Assembly (NCBI GenBank): GCA_014843695.1
Contig: CM026401.1
Span: forward strand, 32,123,792-32,187,791
Source: Archivesica marissinica
Lineage: Eukaryota; Mollusca; Bivalvia; Venerida; Vesicomyidae
DNA length: 64,000 nucleotides
Direction of reading: 5' to 3'
Shown one piece after another: positions 15,001 through 25,671 of the stretch (its first letter is position 1; the number at the start of each line of letters is the position of its first letter). The notes under the pieces are model-generated. The model was not told where the DNA came from, searched no databases, and saw nothing but the letters and a program-made list of their open reading frames with translations. A program made the position numbers and the translations under genes.

Positions 15001-18000
15001 CATGACTCATGTATGTGAGCATTCTCACGTTACCATACAGCATGTACCTCATGTATCAGTGAGCATTCTCTGATCACGTTACCATACAGCATGTACCTCA
15101 TGTATCAGTGAGCATTCTCTGATCACGTTACCATACAGCATGTACCTCATGTATCAGTGAGCATTCTCTGATCACGTTACCATACAGCATGTACCTCATG
15201 TATCAGTGAGCATTCTCACGTTACCATACAGCATGTACCTCATGTATCAGTGAGCATTCTCACGTTACCATACAGCATGTACCTCATGTATCAGTGAGCA
15301 TTCTCACGTTACCATACAGCACGTATCTCATGTATCAGTGAGCATTCTCTGATCACGTTACCATACAGCATGTACCTCATGTATCAGTGAGCATTCTCTG
15401 ATCACGTTACCGTACAGCATGTACCTCATGTATCATTGAGCATTCTCACGTTACCATACAGCATGTTCCTCATGTATCAGTGAGCATTCTCACGTGACCA
15501 TACAGCATGTACCTCATGTATCAGTGAGCATTCTCTGATCACGTTACCATACAGCATGTACCTCGTGTATCAGTCAGCATTCTCTGATCACGTTACCATA
15601 CAGCATGTACCTCATGTATCAGTGTACATTCTCACGCTACCATACAGCATGTACCTCGTGTATCAGTGAGCATTCTCTGATCACGTTACCATACAGCATG
15701 TACCTCATGTATCATTGAGCATTCTCTGATCACGTTACCATACGGCATGTACCTCATGTTTCAGTGAGCATTCTCTGATCACGTTACCATACAGCATGTA
15801 CCTCATGTATCAGTGAGCATTCTCTGATCACGTTACCATACAGCATGTACATCATGTATCAGTGAGCATTCTCACGATACCATACAGCATGTACCTCATG
15901 TATCAGTGAGCATTCTCTGAACACGTTACCATACAGCATGTACCTCATGTATCAGTGAGCATTCTCTGATCACGTTACCATACAGCATGTACCTCATGTA
16001 TCAGTGAGCATTCTCTGATCACTTTACCATACAGCATGTACCTCATGTATCATTGAGCATTCTCACGTTACCATACAGCATGTTCCTCATGTATCAGTGA
16101 GCTTTCTCACGTGACCATACAGCATGTACCTCATGTATCAGTGAGCATTCTCTGATCACGTTACCATACAGCATGCACCTCGTGTATCAGTCAGCATTCT
16201 CTGATCACGTTACCATACAGCATGTACCTCATGTATCAATGTACATTCTCACGCTACCATACAGCATGTACCTCGTGTATCAGTGAGCAATCTCTGATCA
16301 CATTACTATACAGCATGTACCTCATGTATAAGTGAGCATTCTCTTATCACGTTACCATACAGCATGTACCTCGTGTATCAGTGAGCATTCTCTGATCACG
16401 TTACCATACAGCATGTACCTCATGTATCATTGAGCATTCTCTGATCACGTTACCATACGGCATATACCTCATGTATTAGTGAGCATTCTCTGATCACGTT
16501 ACCATACAGCATGTACCTCATGTATCAGTGAGCATTCTCACGTTACCATACAGCATGTACCTCATGTATCAGTGAGCATTCTCTGATCACTTAACCATAC
16601 AGCATGTAGCTCATGTATCATTGAGCATTCTCACGCTACCATGCAGCATGTACCTCATGTATCAGTGAGCATTCTCACGTTACCATACAGCATGTACCTC
16701 ATGTATCAGTGAGCATTCTCATGTTACCATACAGCATGTACCTCATGTATCATTGAGCATTCTCACGTTGGCATACAGCATGTACCTCATGTATCAGTGA
16801 GCATTCTCTGATCACGTTACCATACAGCATGTACCTCGTGTATCAGTGAGCATTCTCACGTTACCATACAGCCTGTACCTCATGTATCAGTGAGCATTCT
16901 CACGTTACCATACAGCATGTACCTCGTGTATCGGTGAGCAATCTCTGATCACGTTGCCATACAGCATGTACCTCATGTATCAGTGAGCATTCTCTGATCA
17001 CGTTGCCATACAGCATGTACCTCGTGTATCAGTGAGCATTCTCACGTTACCATACAACATGTACCTCATGTATCAGTGAGCATTCTCACGTTACCATACA
17101 GCATGTACCTCATGTATCAGTGAGCATTCTCTGATCACGTTACCATACAGCATGTACCTCATGTATCAGTGAGCATTCTCTGATCACGTTACCATACAGC
17201 ATGTACCTCATGTATCAGTGAGCATTCTCTGATCACGTTACCATACAGCATGTACCTCATGTATCAGTGAGCATTCTCTGATCACGTTACCATACAGCAT
17301 GTACCTCATGTATCATTGAGCATTCTCTGATCACGTTACCATACAGCATGTACCTCATGTATCATTGAGCATTCTCTGATCACTTAACCATACAGCATGT
17401 ACCTCATGTATCAGTGAGCATTCTCACGTTACCATACATCATGTACCTCATGTATCAGTGAGTATTCTCACGTTACCATACAGCATGTACCTCATGTATC
17501 ATTGAGCATTCTCACCTTACCATACAGCATGTACCTCATGTATCATTGAGCATTCTCACCTTACCATAGAGCATGTACCTCATGTATCATTGAGCATTCT
17601 CTGATCACGTTACCATACAGCATGTACCTCGTGTATCAGTGAGCATTCTCTGATCACGTTACCATACAGCATGTACCTCTTGTATCAGTGAGCATTCTCT
17701 TATCACGTTACCATACAACATGTACCTCATGTATCAGTGAGCATTCTCTGTTCAGGTTACCATACAGCATGTACCTCATGTATCAATGAGCATTCTCACG
17801 TTACCATACAGCATGTACCTCATGTATCAGTGAGCATTCTCTGATCACTTTATCATACACATACAGTGCGTACCTCGTGTATCAGTGAGCATTCTCTGAT
17901 CACGTTACCATACAGCATGTACCTCATGTATCAGTGAGCATTCTCTGATCACGTTACCATACAGCATGTACCTCATGTATCTGTGAGCATTCTCACGTTA

Positions 18001-21000
18001 CCATACAGCATGTACCTCATGTATCAGTGAGCATTCTCACGTTACCATACAGCATGCACCTCATGTATCAGTGAGCATTCTCACGTTACCATACAGCATG
18101 TACCTCATGTATCAGTGAGCATTCTCACGTTACCATACAGCATGTACCTCATGTATCATTGAGCATTCTCACGTTACCATGTAGCATGTACCTCATGTAT
18201 GAGTGAGCATTCTCATGTTACCATACAGCATGTACCTCATGTATCAGTGAGCATTCTCTTATCACGTTACCATACAGCATGTACCTCATGTATCAGTGAG
18301 CATTCTCTGATCACGTTTCCATACAGCATGTACCTCATGTATCAGTGAGCATTCTCTGATCACGTTACCATACAGCATGTACCTCATGTATCAGTGAGCA
18401 TTCTCTGATCACGTTACCATACAGCATGTACCTCATGTATCATTGAGCATTCTCACGTTACCATACAGCATGTTCCTCATGTATCAGTGAGCATTCTCAC
18501 GTGACCATACAGCATGTACCTCATGTATCAGTGAGCATTCTCTGATCACGTTACCATACAGCATGTACCTCGTGTATCAGTGAGCATTCTCTGATCACGT
18601 TACCATACAGCATGTACCTCATGTATCAGTGTACATTCTCACGCTACCATACAGCATGTACCTCGTGTATCAGTGAGCATTCTCTGATCACATTACTATA
18701 CAGCATGTACCTCATGTATAAGTGAGCATTCTCTTATCACGTTACCATACAGCATGTACCTCGTGTATCAGTGAGCATTCTCTGATCACGTTACCATACA
18801 GCATGTACCTCATGTATAATTGAGCATTCTCTGATCACGTTACCATACGGCATGTACCTCATGTATCAGTGAGCATTCTCTGATCACGTTACCATACAGC
18901 ATGTACCTCATGTATCAGTGAGCATTCTCACGTTACCATACAGCATGTACCTCATGTATCAATGAGCATTCTCTGATCACGTTATCATACACATACAGTA
19001 CGTACCTCGTGTATCAGTGAGCATTCTCTGATCACGTTACCATACAGCATGTACCTCATGTATCAGTGAGCATTCTCTGATCACGTTACCATACAGCATG
19101 TACCTCATGTATCAGTGAGCATTCTCACGTTACCATACAGCATGTACCACATGTATCAGTGAGCATTCTCACGTTACCATACAGCATGTACCTCATGTAT
19201 CAGTGAGCATTCTCACGTTACCATACAGCATGCACCTCATGTATCAGTGAGCATTCTCACGTTACCATACAGCATGTACCTCATGTATCAGTGAGCATTC
19301 TCACGTTACCATGTAGCATGTACCTCATGTATCAGTGAGCATTCTCATGTTACCATACAGCATGTACCTCATGTATCAGTGAGCATTCTCTTATCATGTT
19401 ACCATACAGCATGTACCTCATGTATCAGTGAGCATTCTCTGATCACGTTACCATACAGCATGTACCTCATGTATCAGTGAGCATTCTCTGATCACGTTAC
19501 CATACAGCATGTACCTCGTGTATCAGTGAGCAGTCTCACGTTACCATACAGCATGTACCTCATGTATCAGTGAGCATTCTCACATTACCATACAGCATGT
19601 ACCTCATGTATCAGTGAGCATTCTCTGATCACGTTACCATACAGCATGTAACTCATGTATCAGTGAGCATTCTCTGATCACGTTACCATACAGCATGTAC
19701 CTCATGTATCAGTGAGCATTCTCTGATCACTTAACCATACAGCATGTACCTCATGTATCATTGAGCATTCTCACGCTACCATACAGCATGTACCTCATGT
19801 ATCAGTGAGCATTCTCACGCTACCATACAGCATGTACCTCATGTATCAGTGAGCATTCTCACGTTACCATACAGCATGTACCTCATGTATCAGTGAGCAT
19901 TCTCACGTTACCATACAGCATGTACCTCATGTATCATTGAGCATTCTCACGCTACCATACAGCATGTTCCTCATGTATCAGTGAGCATTCTCATGCTACC
20001 ATACAGCATGTACCTCATGTATCAGTGAGCATTCTCACGTTACCATACAGCATGTACCTCATGTATCAGTGAGCATTCTCACGCTACCATACAGCATGTA
20101 CCTCATGTATCAGTGAGCATTCTCGCGTTACCATACAGCATGTACCTCATGTATCAGTGAGCATTCTTTGATCACTTAACCATACAGCATGTACCTCATG
20201 TATCATTGAGCATTCTCACGCTACCATACAGCATGTACCTCATGTATCAGTGAGCATTCTCACGTTACCATACAGCATGTACCTCATGTATCATTGAGCA
20301 TTCTCACGCTACCATACAGCGTGTACCTCATGTATCAGTGAGCATTCTCACGCTACCATACAGCATGTACCTCATGTATCATTGAGCATTCTCACGTTAC
20401 CATACAGCATGTACCTCGTGTATCAGTGAGCATTCTCACGTTACCATACAGCATGTACCTCATGTATCAGTGAGCATTCTCTGATCACGTTACCATACAG
20501 CATGTACCTCATGTATCAGTGAGCATTCTCACCTTACCATACAGCATGTACGTCATGTATCAGTGAGCATTCTCTGATCACGTTACCATACAGCATGTAC
20601 CTCGTGTATCAGTGAGCATTCTCTGATCACGTTACCATACAGCATGTACCTCATGTATCGTGTACATTCTCACGCTACCATACAGCATGTACCTCGTGTA
20701 TCAGTGAGCATTCTCTGATCACATTACTATACAGCATGTACTTCATGTATAAGTGAGCATTCTCTTATCACGTTACCATACAGCATGTACCTCGTGTATC
20801 AGTGAGCATTCTCTGATCACGTTACCATACAGCATGTACCTCATGTATCATTGAGCATTCTCTGATCACGTTACCATACAGCATGTACCTCATGTATCAG
20901 TGAGCATTCTCTGATCACGTTACCATACAGCATGTACCTCATGTATCATTGAGCATTCTCTGATCACGTTACCATACAGCATGTACCTCGTGTATCAGTG

Positions 21001-21190
21001 AGCATTCTCTGATCACGTTACTATACAGCATGTACCTCGTGTATCAGTGAGCATTCTCTGATCACGTTACTATACAGCATGTACCTCGTGTATCAGTGAG
21101 CATTCGCACGTTACCATACAGCATGTACCTCGTGTATCAGTGAGCATTCTCAAGTTACGTTACAGCATGTACCTCATGTATCAGTGAGCA
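1..21190. repeat. 49/44-bp satellite array, about 21 kb
   Basis: Continuous tandem array. A typical long unit is 335-383 (49 bp) and a typical short unit is 531-574 (44 bp); they differ by the presence or absence of TGATC after GAGCATTCTC. A rarer variant with an extra CACATACAG-type segment occurs near 13634, 17851 and 18975. By length there are roughly 450 units. Recurrent substitutions (CTCATG/CTCGTG, GTTACC/GTTGCC) are shared between distant units, and multi-unit blocks recur (see findings). No coding potential: units of 49 and 44 bp rotate the frame and bring in stops. The array lies downstream of the TIR exon on the minus strand, so it is probably intronic or 3' flanking. Confidence 0.97.
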
Positions 21191-21877
21191 TGTGCCGAGG
21201 TCTACCACTATACATAGAATGCGCCGAGGTCCACCACTATACATAGAACGCGCCGAGGTCCACCACTATGCATAGAACGCGCCAAGGTCCACCACTATAC
21301 ATAGAACGCGCCGAGGTCCACCACTATACATAGAACGTGCCGAGGTCCACCACTGTACATAGAACGCGCCGATGTCCACCACTATACATAGAACGCGCCG
21401 ATGTCCACCACTATGCATAGAACGCGCCGATGTCCACCACTATACACAGAACGTGCCGAGGTCCATCACTATACATAGAACGTGCCGATGTCCACCACTA
21501 TACATAGAACGCACCGAGATCCATCACTATACATAGAACGCGCCGATGTCCACCACTATACATAGAACGTGCCGAGATCCACCACTATACATAGAACGCG
21601 CCGATGTCCACCACTATACATAGAACGCGCCGAGATCCACCATTATACATAGAACGCGCCGATGTCCACCACTATACATATAACGCGCCGAGATCCACCA
21701 CTATACATAGAACGCGCCGATGTCCACCACTATTCATAGAACGTGCTGAGTTCCACCACTGTACATAGAATGCGCCGATGTCCACCACTATACATAGAAC
21801 ACGCCGATGTCCACAACTATACATTGAACGTGCTGAGTTCTACCACTATACATAGAACGCGCCGATGTCCACCACTA
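21191..21877. repeat. 29-bp minisatellite
   Basis: About 23 tandem units of 29 bp, starting abruptly at the end of the 49-bp satellite. Units contain CGCCGAGGTCCACCACTATA or the variants CGATGTCC and CGAGATCC. Between about 21480 and 21720 the GATGTCC and GAGATCC versions alternate, giving a 58-bp dimeric higher-order unit. It ends 46 bp before the TIR exon donor region. Confidence 0.95.
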
Positions 21878-21922
21878 GTGTTTAGTTACTTTCTAGGGAT
21901 ATAATGTATTATATGTACTTAC

Positions 21923-22066
21923 TCTCTCCGGGTACGAAGTCTCTGAAGTGCATGCATAGTTTGAAGCCAAGTTCCTTCTCGAGTTTTGGGTAGAGAACAT
22001 GTACAACAAAGTGTTCGTCAGAAGGATGCGACTTGTAGGAAATGAAGGCATCCCATTCCTTTTGAT
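21923..22066 (-). CDS. TIR-domain exon (N-terminal half), EGF-TM-TIR receptor
   Basis: Internal exon of 144 nt (48 codons). A CAG acceptor (complement of 22067-22069) sits upstream and a GTAAGT donor (complement of 21917-21922) downstream; both introns are phase 1. It encodes TIR box 1 (WDAFISYKSH) and box 2 (CMHFRDFVPGE) with LYPKLEKELGFKL between them, the arrangement seen in Toll-like receptors. Known for the family: the TIR domain recruits MyD88-type adaptors by TIR-TIR contact in the cytoplasm. Box 3 and the rest of the domain are absent and no further exon was found down to position 1, so the gene continues outside the window or is truncated. The upstream partner exon is the transmembrane exon at 23801-23968. 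TIR identity is strong; the exact receptor class is inferred. Confidence 0.9.
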
Positions 22067-22114
22067 CTGTCGGTGAGGAGATTAGCATTCATCAAATACC
22101 AGTAGTATGCAATA

Positions 22115-22819
22115 TAGTCAAACCTGTGTTAGCAGTCACCTCCATTTAGCAACAACCCTGTGTTAGCAGTCACCTCCATTTAGCAACAACCCTGTGTTAG
22201 CAGTCACCTCCATTTAGCAACAAACCTGTGTTAGCAGTCACCTCCATTTAGCAACAACCCTGTGTTAGCAGTCACCTCCATTTAGCAACAACCCTGTGTT
22301 AGCAGTCACCTCCATTTAGCAACAAACCTGTGTTAGCAGTCACCTCCATTTAGCAACAACCCTGTGTTAGCAGTCACCTCCATTTAGCAACAACCCTGTG
22401 TTAGCAGTCACCTCCATTTAGCAACAAACCTGTGTTAGCAGTCACCTCCATTTAGCAACAACCCTGTGTTAGCAGTCACCTCCATTTAGCAACAACCCTG
22501 TGTTAGCAGTCACCTCCATTTAGCAACAAACCTGTGTTAGCAGTCACCTCCATTTAGCAACAACCCTGTGTTAGCAGTCACCTCCATTTAGCAACAACCC
22601 TGTGTTAGCAGTCACCTCCATTTAGCAACAAACCTGTGTTAGCAGTCACCTCCATTTAGCAACAAACCTGTGTTAGCAGTCACCTCCATTTAGCAACCAA
22701 TCTGTATTAAGCAGTCAGTTTCCATACTCCCAATTTGTTGCTTTATTATACATTTCACCTCTACTAAGCAGCCACCTGTGCTAATCAACCTTTGCTGCTG
22801 CTTAAGACAGGTTTGTCTG
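22115..22819. mobile_element. MITE (CAGTCAAAC ends) expanded by an internal 34-bp array
   Basis: The left end reads TAGTCAAACCTGTG and the right end GACAGGTTTGTCTG. They are inverted repeats of each other with a few mismatches, and TA lies on both sides, as for Tc1/mariner/pogo-type insertions. The right 130 bp matches the small MITEs at 43321, 43512 and 45069. The left half is replaced by about 17 tandem copies of a 34-bp unit (about 22120-22690) containing TGTTAGCAGTCACCTCCATT. It lies in the intron between the TIR and transmembrane exons. Confidence 0.85.
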
Positions 22820-22896
22820 TACTGGTGAACACTTCCAATATGTACCAGGTGTATGCATGTGCCTGAAATACTGATCCGAGAAGCATCCGAAGTCTT

Positions 22897-23770
22897 ACTC
22901 CACAATGTTGTATGCTTGAAAGTAATTGTTTACAGTACTACCCACCATGTTGTATGCATGGAAGTAATGGTTTACAGTACTACCCACCATGTTGTATGCT
23001 TGGAAGTAATGGTTTACAGTACTACCCACCATGTTGTATGCTTGGAAGTAATGGTGTACAGTACTACCCACCATGTTGTATGCTTGGAAGTAATGGTTTA
23101 CAGTACTACCCACCATGTTGTATGCTTGGAAGTAATGGTTTACAGTGCTACCCACCATGTTGTAAGTAATGGTGTACAGTACTATCCACCATGTTGTATG
23201 CTTGAACGTAATTGTTTACAGTACTACCCACCATGTTGTATGCTTGGCAGTAATTGTTTACAGTACTACCAACCATGTTGTATGCTTGGAAGTAATGGTT
23301 TATAGTACTACCCACCATGTTGTATGCTTGGAAGTAATGGTTTATAGTACTACCCACCATGTTGTATGGTTGGAAGTAATGGTTTACAGTACTACCCACC
23401 ATGTTGTATGCTTGGAAGTAATGGTGTACAGTACTACCCACCATGTTGTATGCTTGGAAGTAATTGTTTACAGTACTACCCACCATGTTGTATGCTTGAA
23501 AGTAATTGTTTACAGTACTACCAACCATGTTTTATGCTTGGAAGTAATGGTTTACAGCACTACCAACCATGTTGTATGCTTGAAAGTAATTGTTTACAGT
23601 ACTACCCACAATGTTGTATGCTTGAAAGTAATGGTTTACAGCACTACCAACCATGTTGTATGCTTGAAAGTAATTGTTTACAGTACTACCAACCATGTTG
23701 TATGCTTGGAAGTAATGGTTTATAGTACTACCCACCATGTTGTATGGTTGGAAGTAATGGTTTGCAGTAT
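22897..23770. repeat. 42-bp minisatellite sharing 19 bp with the adjacent exon
   Basis: About 21 mostly 42-bp units (for example 22985-23026), with one shortened unit near 23160. Each contains GTATGCTTGGAAGTAATGG, which is identical to 23811-23829 inside the transmembrane exon 30-40 bp away. On the minus strand the unit reads as 14 codons including HYFQAYNMVGST, in the same frame as HYFQAY of the exon. Because 42 is divisible by 3, several frames stay open; this is not evidence of an independent gene. It is intronic to the receptor gene. Confidence 0.95.
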
Positions 23771-23800
23771 TCGTAGAAATTAAAATGTCGCAATGCTCAC

Positions 23801-23968
23801 CGTCGTCTTCGTATGCTTGGAAGTAATGGACTATTTTCATGACAATGATCACTCTGTGTTTCCACATGAAGTAAGGGCCTACAGCAGCTAGAGTGATCAA
23901 GATTGCAAATGTGCCCAAACACACACCCACTATCCACAAATACCACGTACTTTCCTGGATTTGAATAC
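23801..23968 (-). CDS. Transmembrane/juxtamembrane exon, EGF-TM-TIR receptor
   Basis: Internal exon of 168 nt (56 codons), phase 1-1: acceptor TTTAAG before 23968 and donor GTGAGC (complement of 23795-23800). After a short extracellular stretch (IQIQESTW) it encodes one hydrophobic helix from about YLWIVGVCLGTFAILITLAA to VGPYF. A basic stop-transfer (MWKHR) follows, then a cytoplasmic juxtamembrane segment ending VHYFQAYEDD. Joining across phase 1 to the TIR exon makes an Asp codon just before QKEWDAF, so EDD runs directly into TIR box 1. This shows a type I membrane protein with an intracellular TIR domain. The 42-bp array starts in the intron just after this exon. Confidence 0.88.
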
Positions 23969-24025
23969 CTTAAATGCAATAGAAATAACTTTGTAATTAA
24001 AGGAACACAAGACGTAGTACGTAAA

Positions 24026-24742
24026 ACAATGTGTTCTATTATGTAAATACAATGTTGTATAGAGTAACATGATAACTACAATGTTCTATAGTGTAACTAC
24101 AATGTTCTATAGTGTAAATACAATGATCTGTAGTTTAACTACAATGGTCTATAGTGTAACTATAGTATTATATAGTCTTACATGATAACTACAATGTTCT
24201 ATAGTGTAATATGATAACTAAAATGTTCAATAGTGTAACTACAATGTTCAATAGTGTAACGGCAATGTTCTATAGTGTAACGGCAATGATCTGTTGTTTA
24301 ACTACAACGTTCTATAGTGTAACATGATAACTACACTGTTCTATAGTATGATAGGATAACTATAATGTTCTATAGTGTTATATGATAGTTACAATGTTCT
24401 ATGGTGTAACATGATGACTACAATGTTCTATAGTGTAACATGATGACTACAATATGTTCTATAGTGTAACATGATAAATACAATGTTCTATAGTGTAACA
24501 TGATAACTACAATGTTCTATAGTGTATCAGGATAACTACAATGTTCTATAGTGTAACATGATAACTACAATGTTCTATAGTGTAACATGATAACTACAAT
24601 GTTCTATAGTGTGTCATGGTAACTACAATGTTCTATAGTGTATCATGGTAACTACAATGTTCTATAGTGTAACATGATAAATACAATGTTCTATAGTGTA
24701 ACATGATAAATACAAGGTTCTATAGTGTAACATGTCAATGTT
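24026..24742. repeat. Degenerate AT-rich 29-bp tandem array
   Basis: Irregular repeats of about 29 bp (also about 18-bp short forms) built on ACAATGTTCTATAGTGTAAC and ATGATAACT. Copies are more divergent and indel-rich than in the neighbouring arrays, suggesting greater age or lower homogenisation. It is in the intron between the EGF and transmembrane exons. No coding potential is seen. Confidence 0.9.
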
Positions 24743-25438
24743 AAAGCTGAGATGCTTCAATAATTGGTCTATAGCAGACACACTTAGATCAGTGTTGAAC
24801 TTACCTGTAGATAGAGCAGTTTATTAAATATCATTATTTAACAATCACAAGGCGAGGAACGTGGGGGAAAGTCATATTTGCAGTGTTTATTGTATTACAG
24901 TAATTTATAAGTAAAATAACAGTCTCAATATAGGATATGTACATTGTATATAACCATTCAATGTGCCACCACCCCCTCCCCCAGTGAACGTTACAAATGG
25001 ATACAACTATACTGACACAAATAAAGAAACGGCGCACTTGCCTTAGAGGTAAAATTGATATCCTTTTAGAAAAATATATTGGTAAATGTGGACGTCTACG
25101 CGGTTAAATATTGGGTAAATTAGTGCAATGTATGGCGGATTATTTCCTGCTCTCATGATAGTATTCTCCATAATTCTAAAGTTTGTAACGAAAAAGTAAC
25201 GCTCAACATAAAAGTGTAAAAGAGGTAGGAAAGAGGTAACCACATAAGCAAGTTGCTTTCTCCTCAATCCTACATGTATTTTCTTATTGTGATCATTATA
25301 CTATGTATATTCATTGAAATAAAATATTGTTTAAACTTATAAAAAGTGCACAGTTTGTTATGGTGCAAGTATATGTAATGCATGTCGTAATTAATTCCTG
25401 TTTAAGCAGCTCCGCAATTATTTCGTATAATAACTTAC
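24743..25438. other. Unique intron sequence between EGF and TM exons
   Basis: AT-rich, mostly single-copy sequence of about 700 bp. I see no recognisable exon with a conserved domain. A good donor-like string (CAGGTAAGT on the minus strand, around 24804-24812) is present, but no convincing exon is attached to it. A C-rich tract (CCACCACCCCCTCCCCC) is at about 24964-24983. Confidence 0.6.
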
Positions 25439-25588
25439 TAACGGGGCCAGGTACAAATATCTCACAAAACTGGCCGGTATAACGCTGTTTACAGTTGCAG
25501 TGCTGTGAGCTGTTGTCTCCATCAATGCGTACATCACATTTACCGTGCTCACCACAACCTAAACAGCATGTGTACTCGCAGAACGTAC
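25439..25588 (-). CDS. EGF-like exon (8-Cys type), EGF-TM-TIR receptor
   Basis: Internal exon of 150 nt (50 codons), phase 1-1: acceptor CTATAG before 25588 and donor GTAAGT (complement of 25433-25438). The peptide has eight cysteines: CEYTCC, CGEHGKC, HCNC, and a final GQFC after KQRYT. The C-x-C...Y/W-x-G-x-x-C ending is diagnostic of EGF-like modules. The tail IFVPGPV leads towards the membrane exon. EGF modules act in extracellular ligand binding or spacing; no calcium-binding consensus is obvious. It is the membrane-proximal extracellular module in this contig. A similar 8-Cys exon is at 44819-44965 on the other strand of contig B. Confidence 0.85.
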
Positions 25589-25671
25589 CTATAGTAAACA
25601 TAGCAATGTGATGATAGTAACACATAAGTTAGGAACATTGAATATATAGAAGTTATACAGAACAGTGGTTA

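Noticed and set aside
1..21190. CRISPR-like array
   Set aside because: Units are fully tandem with no unique spacers, and the context is eukaryotic.
24788..24812. Small exon near CAGGTAAGT on the minus strand in the intron
   Set aside because: The donor-like string is good, but no acceptor-flanked open segment with sensible residues could be paired with it, and the EGF to TM join is already in phase without it.
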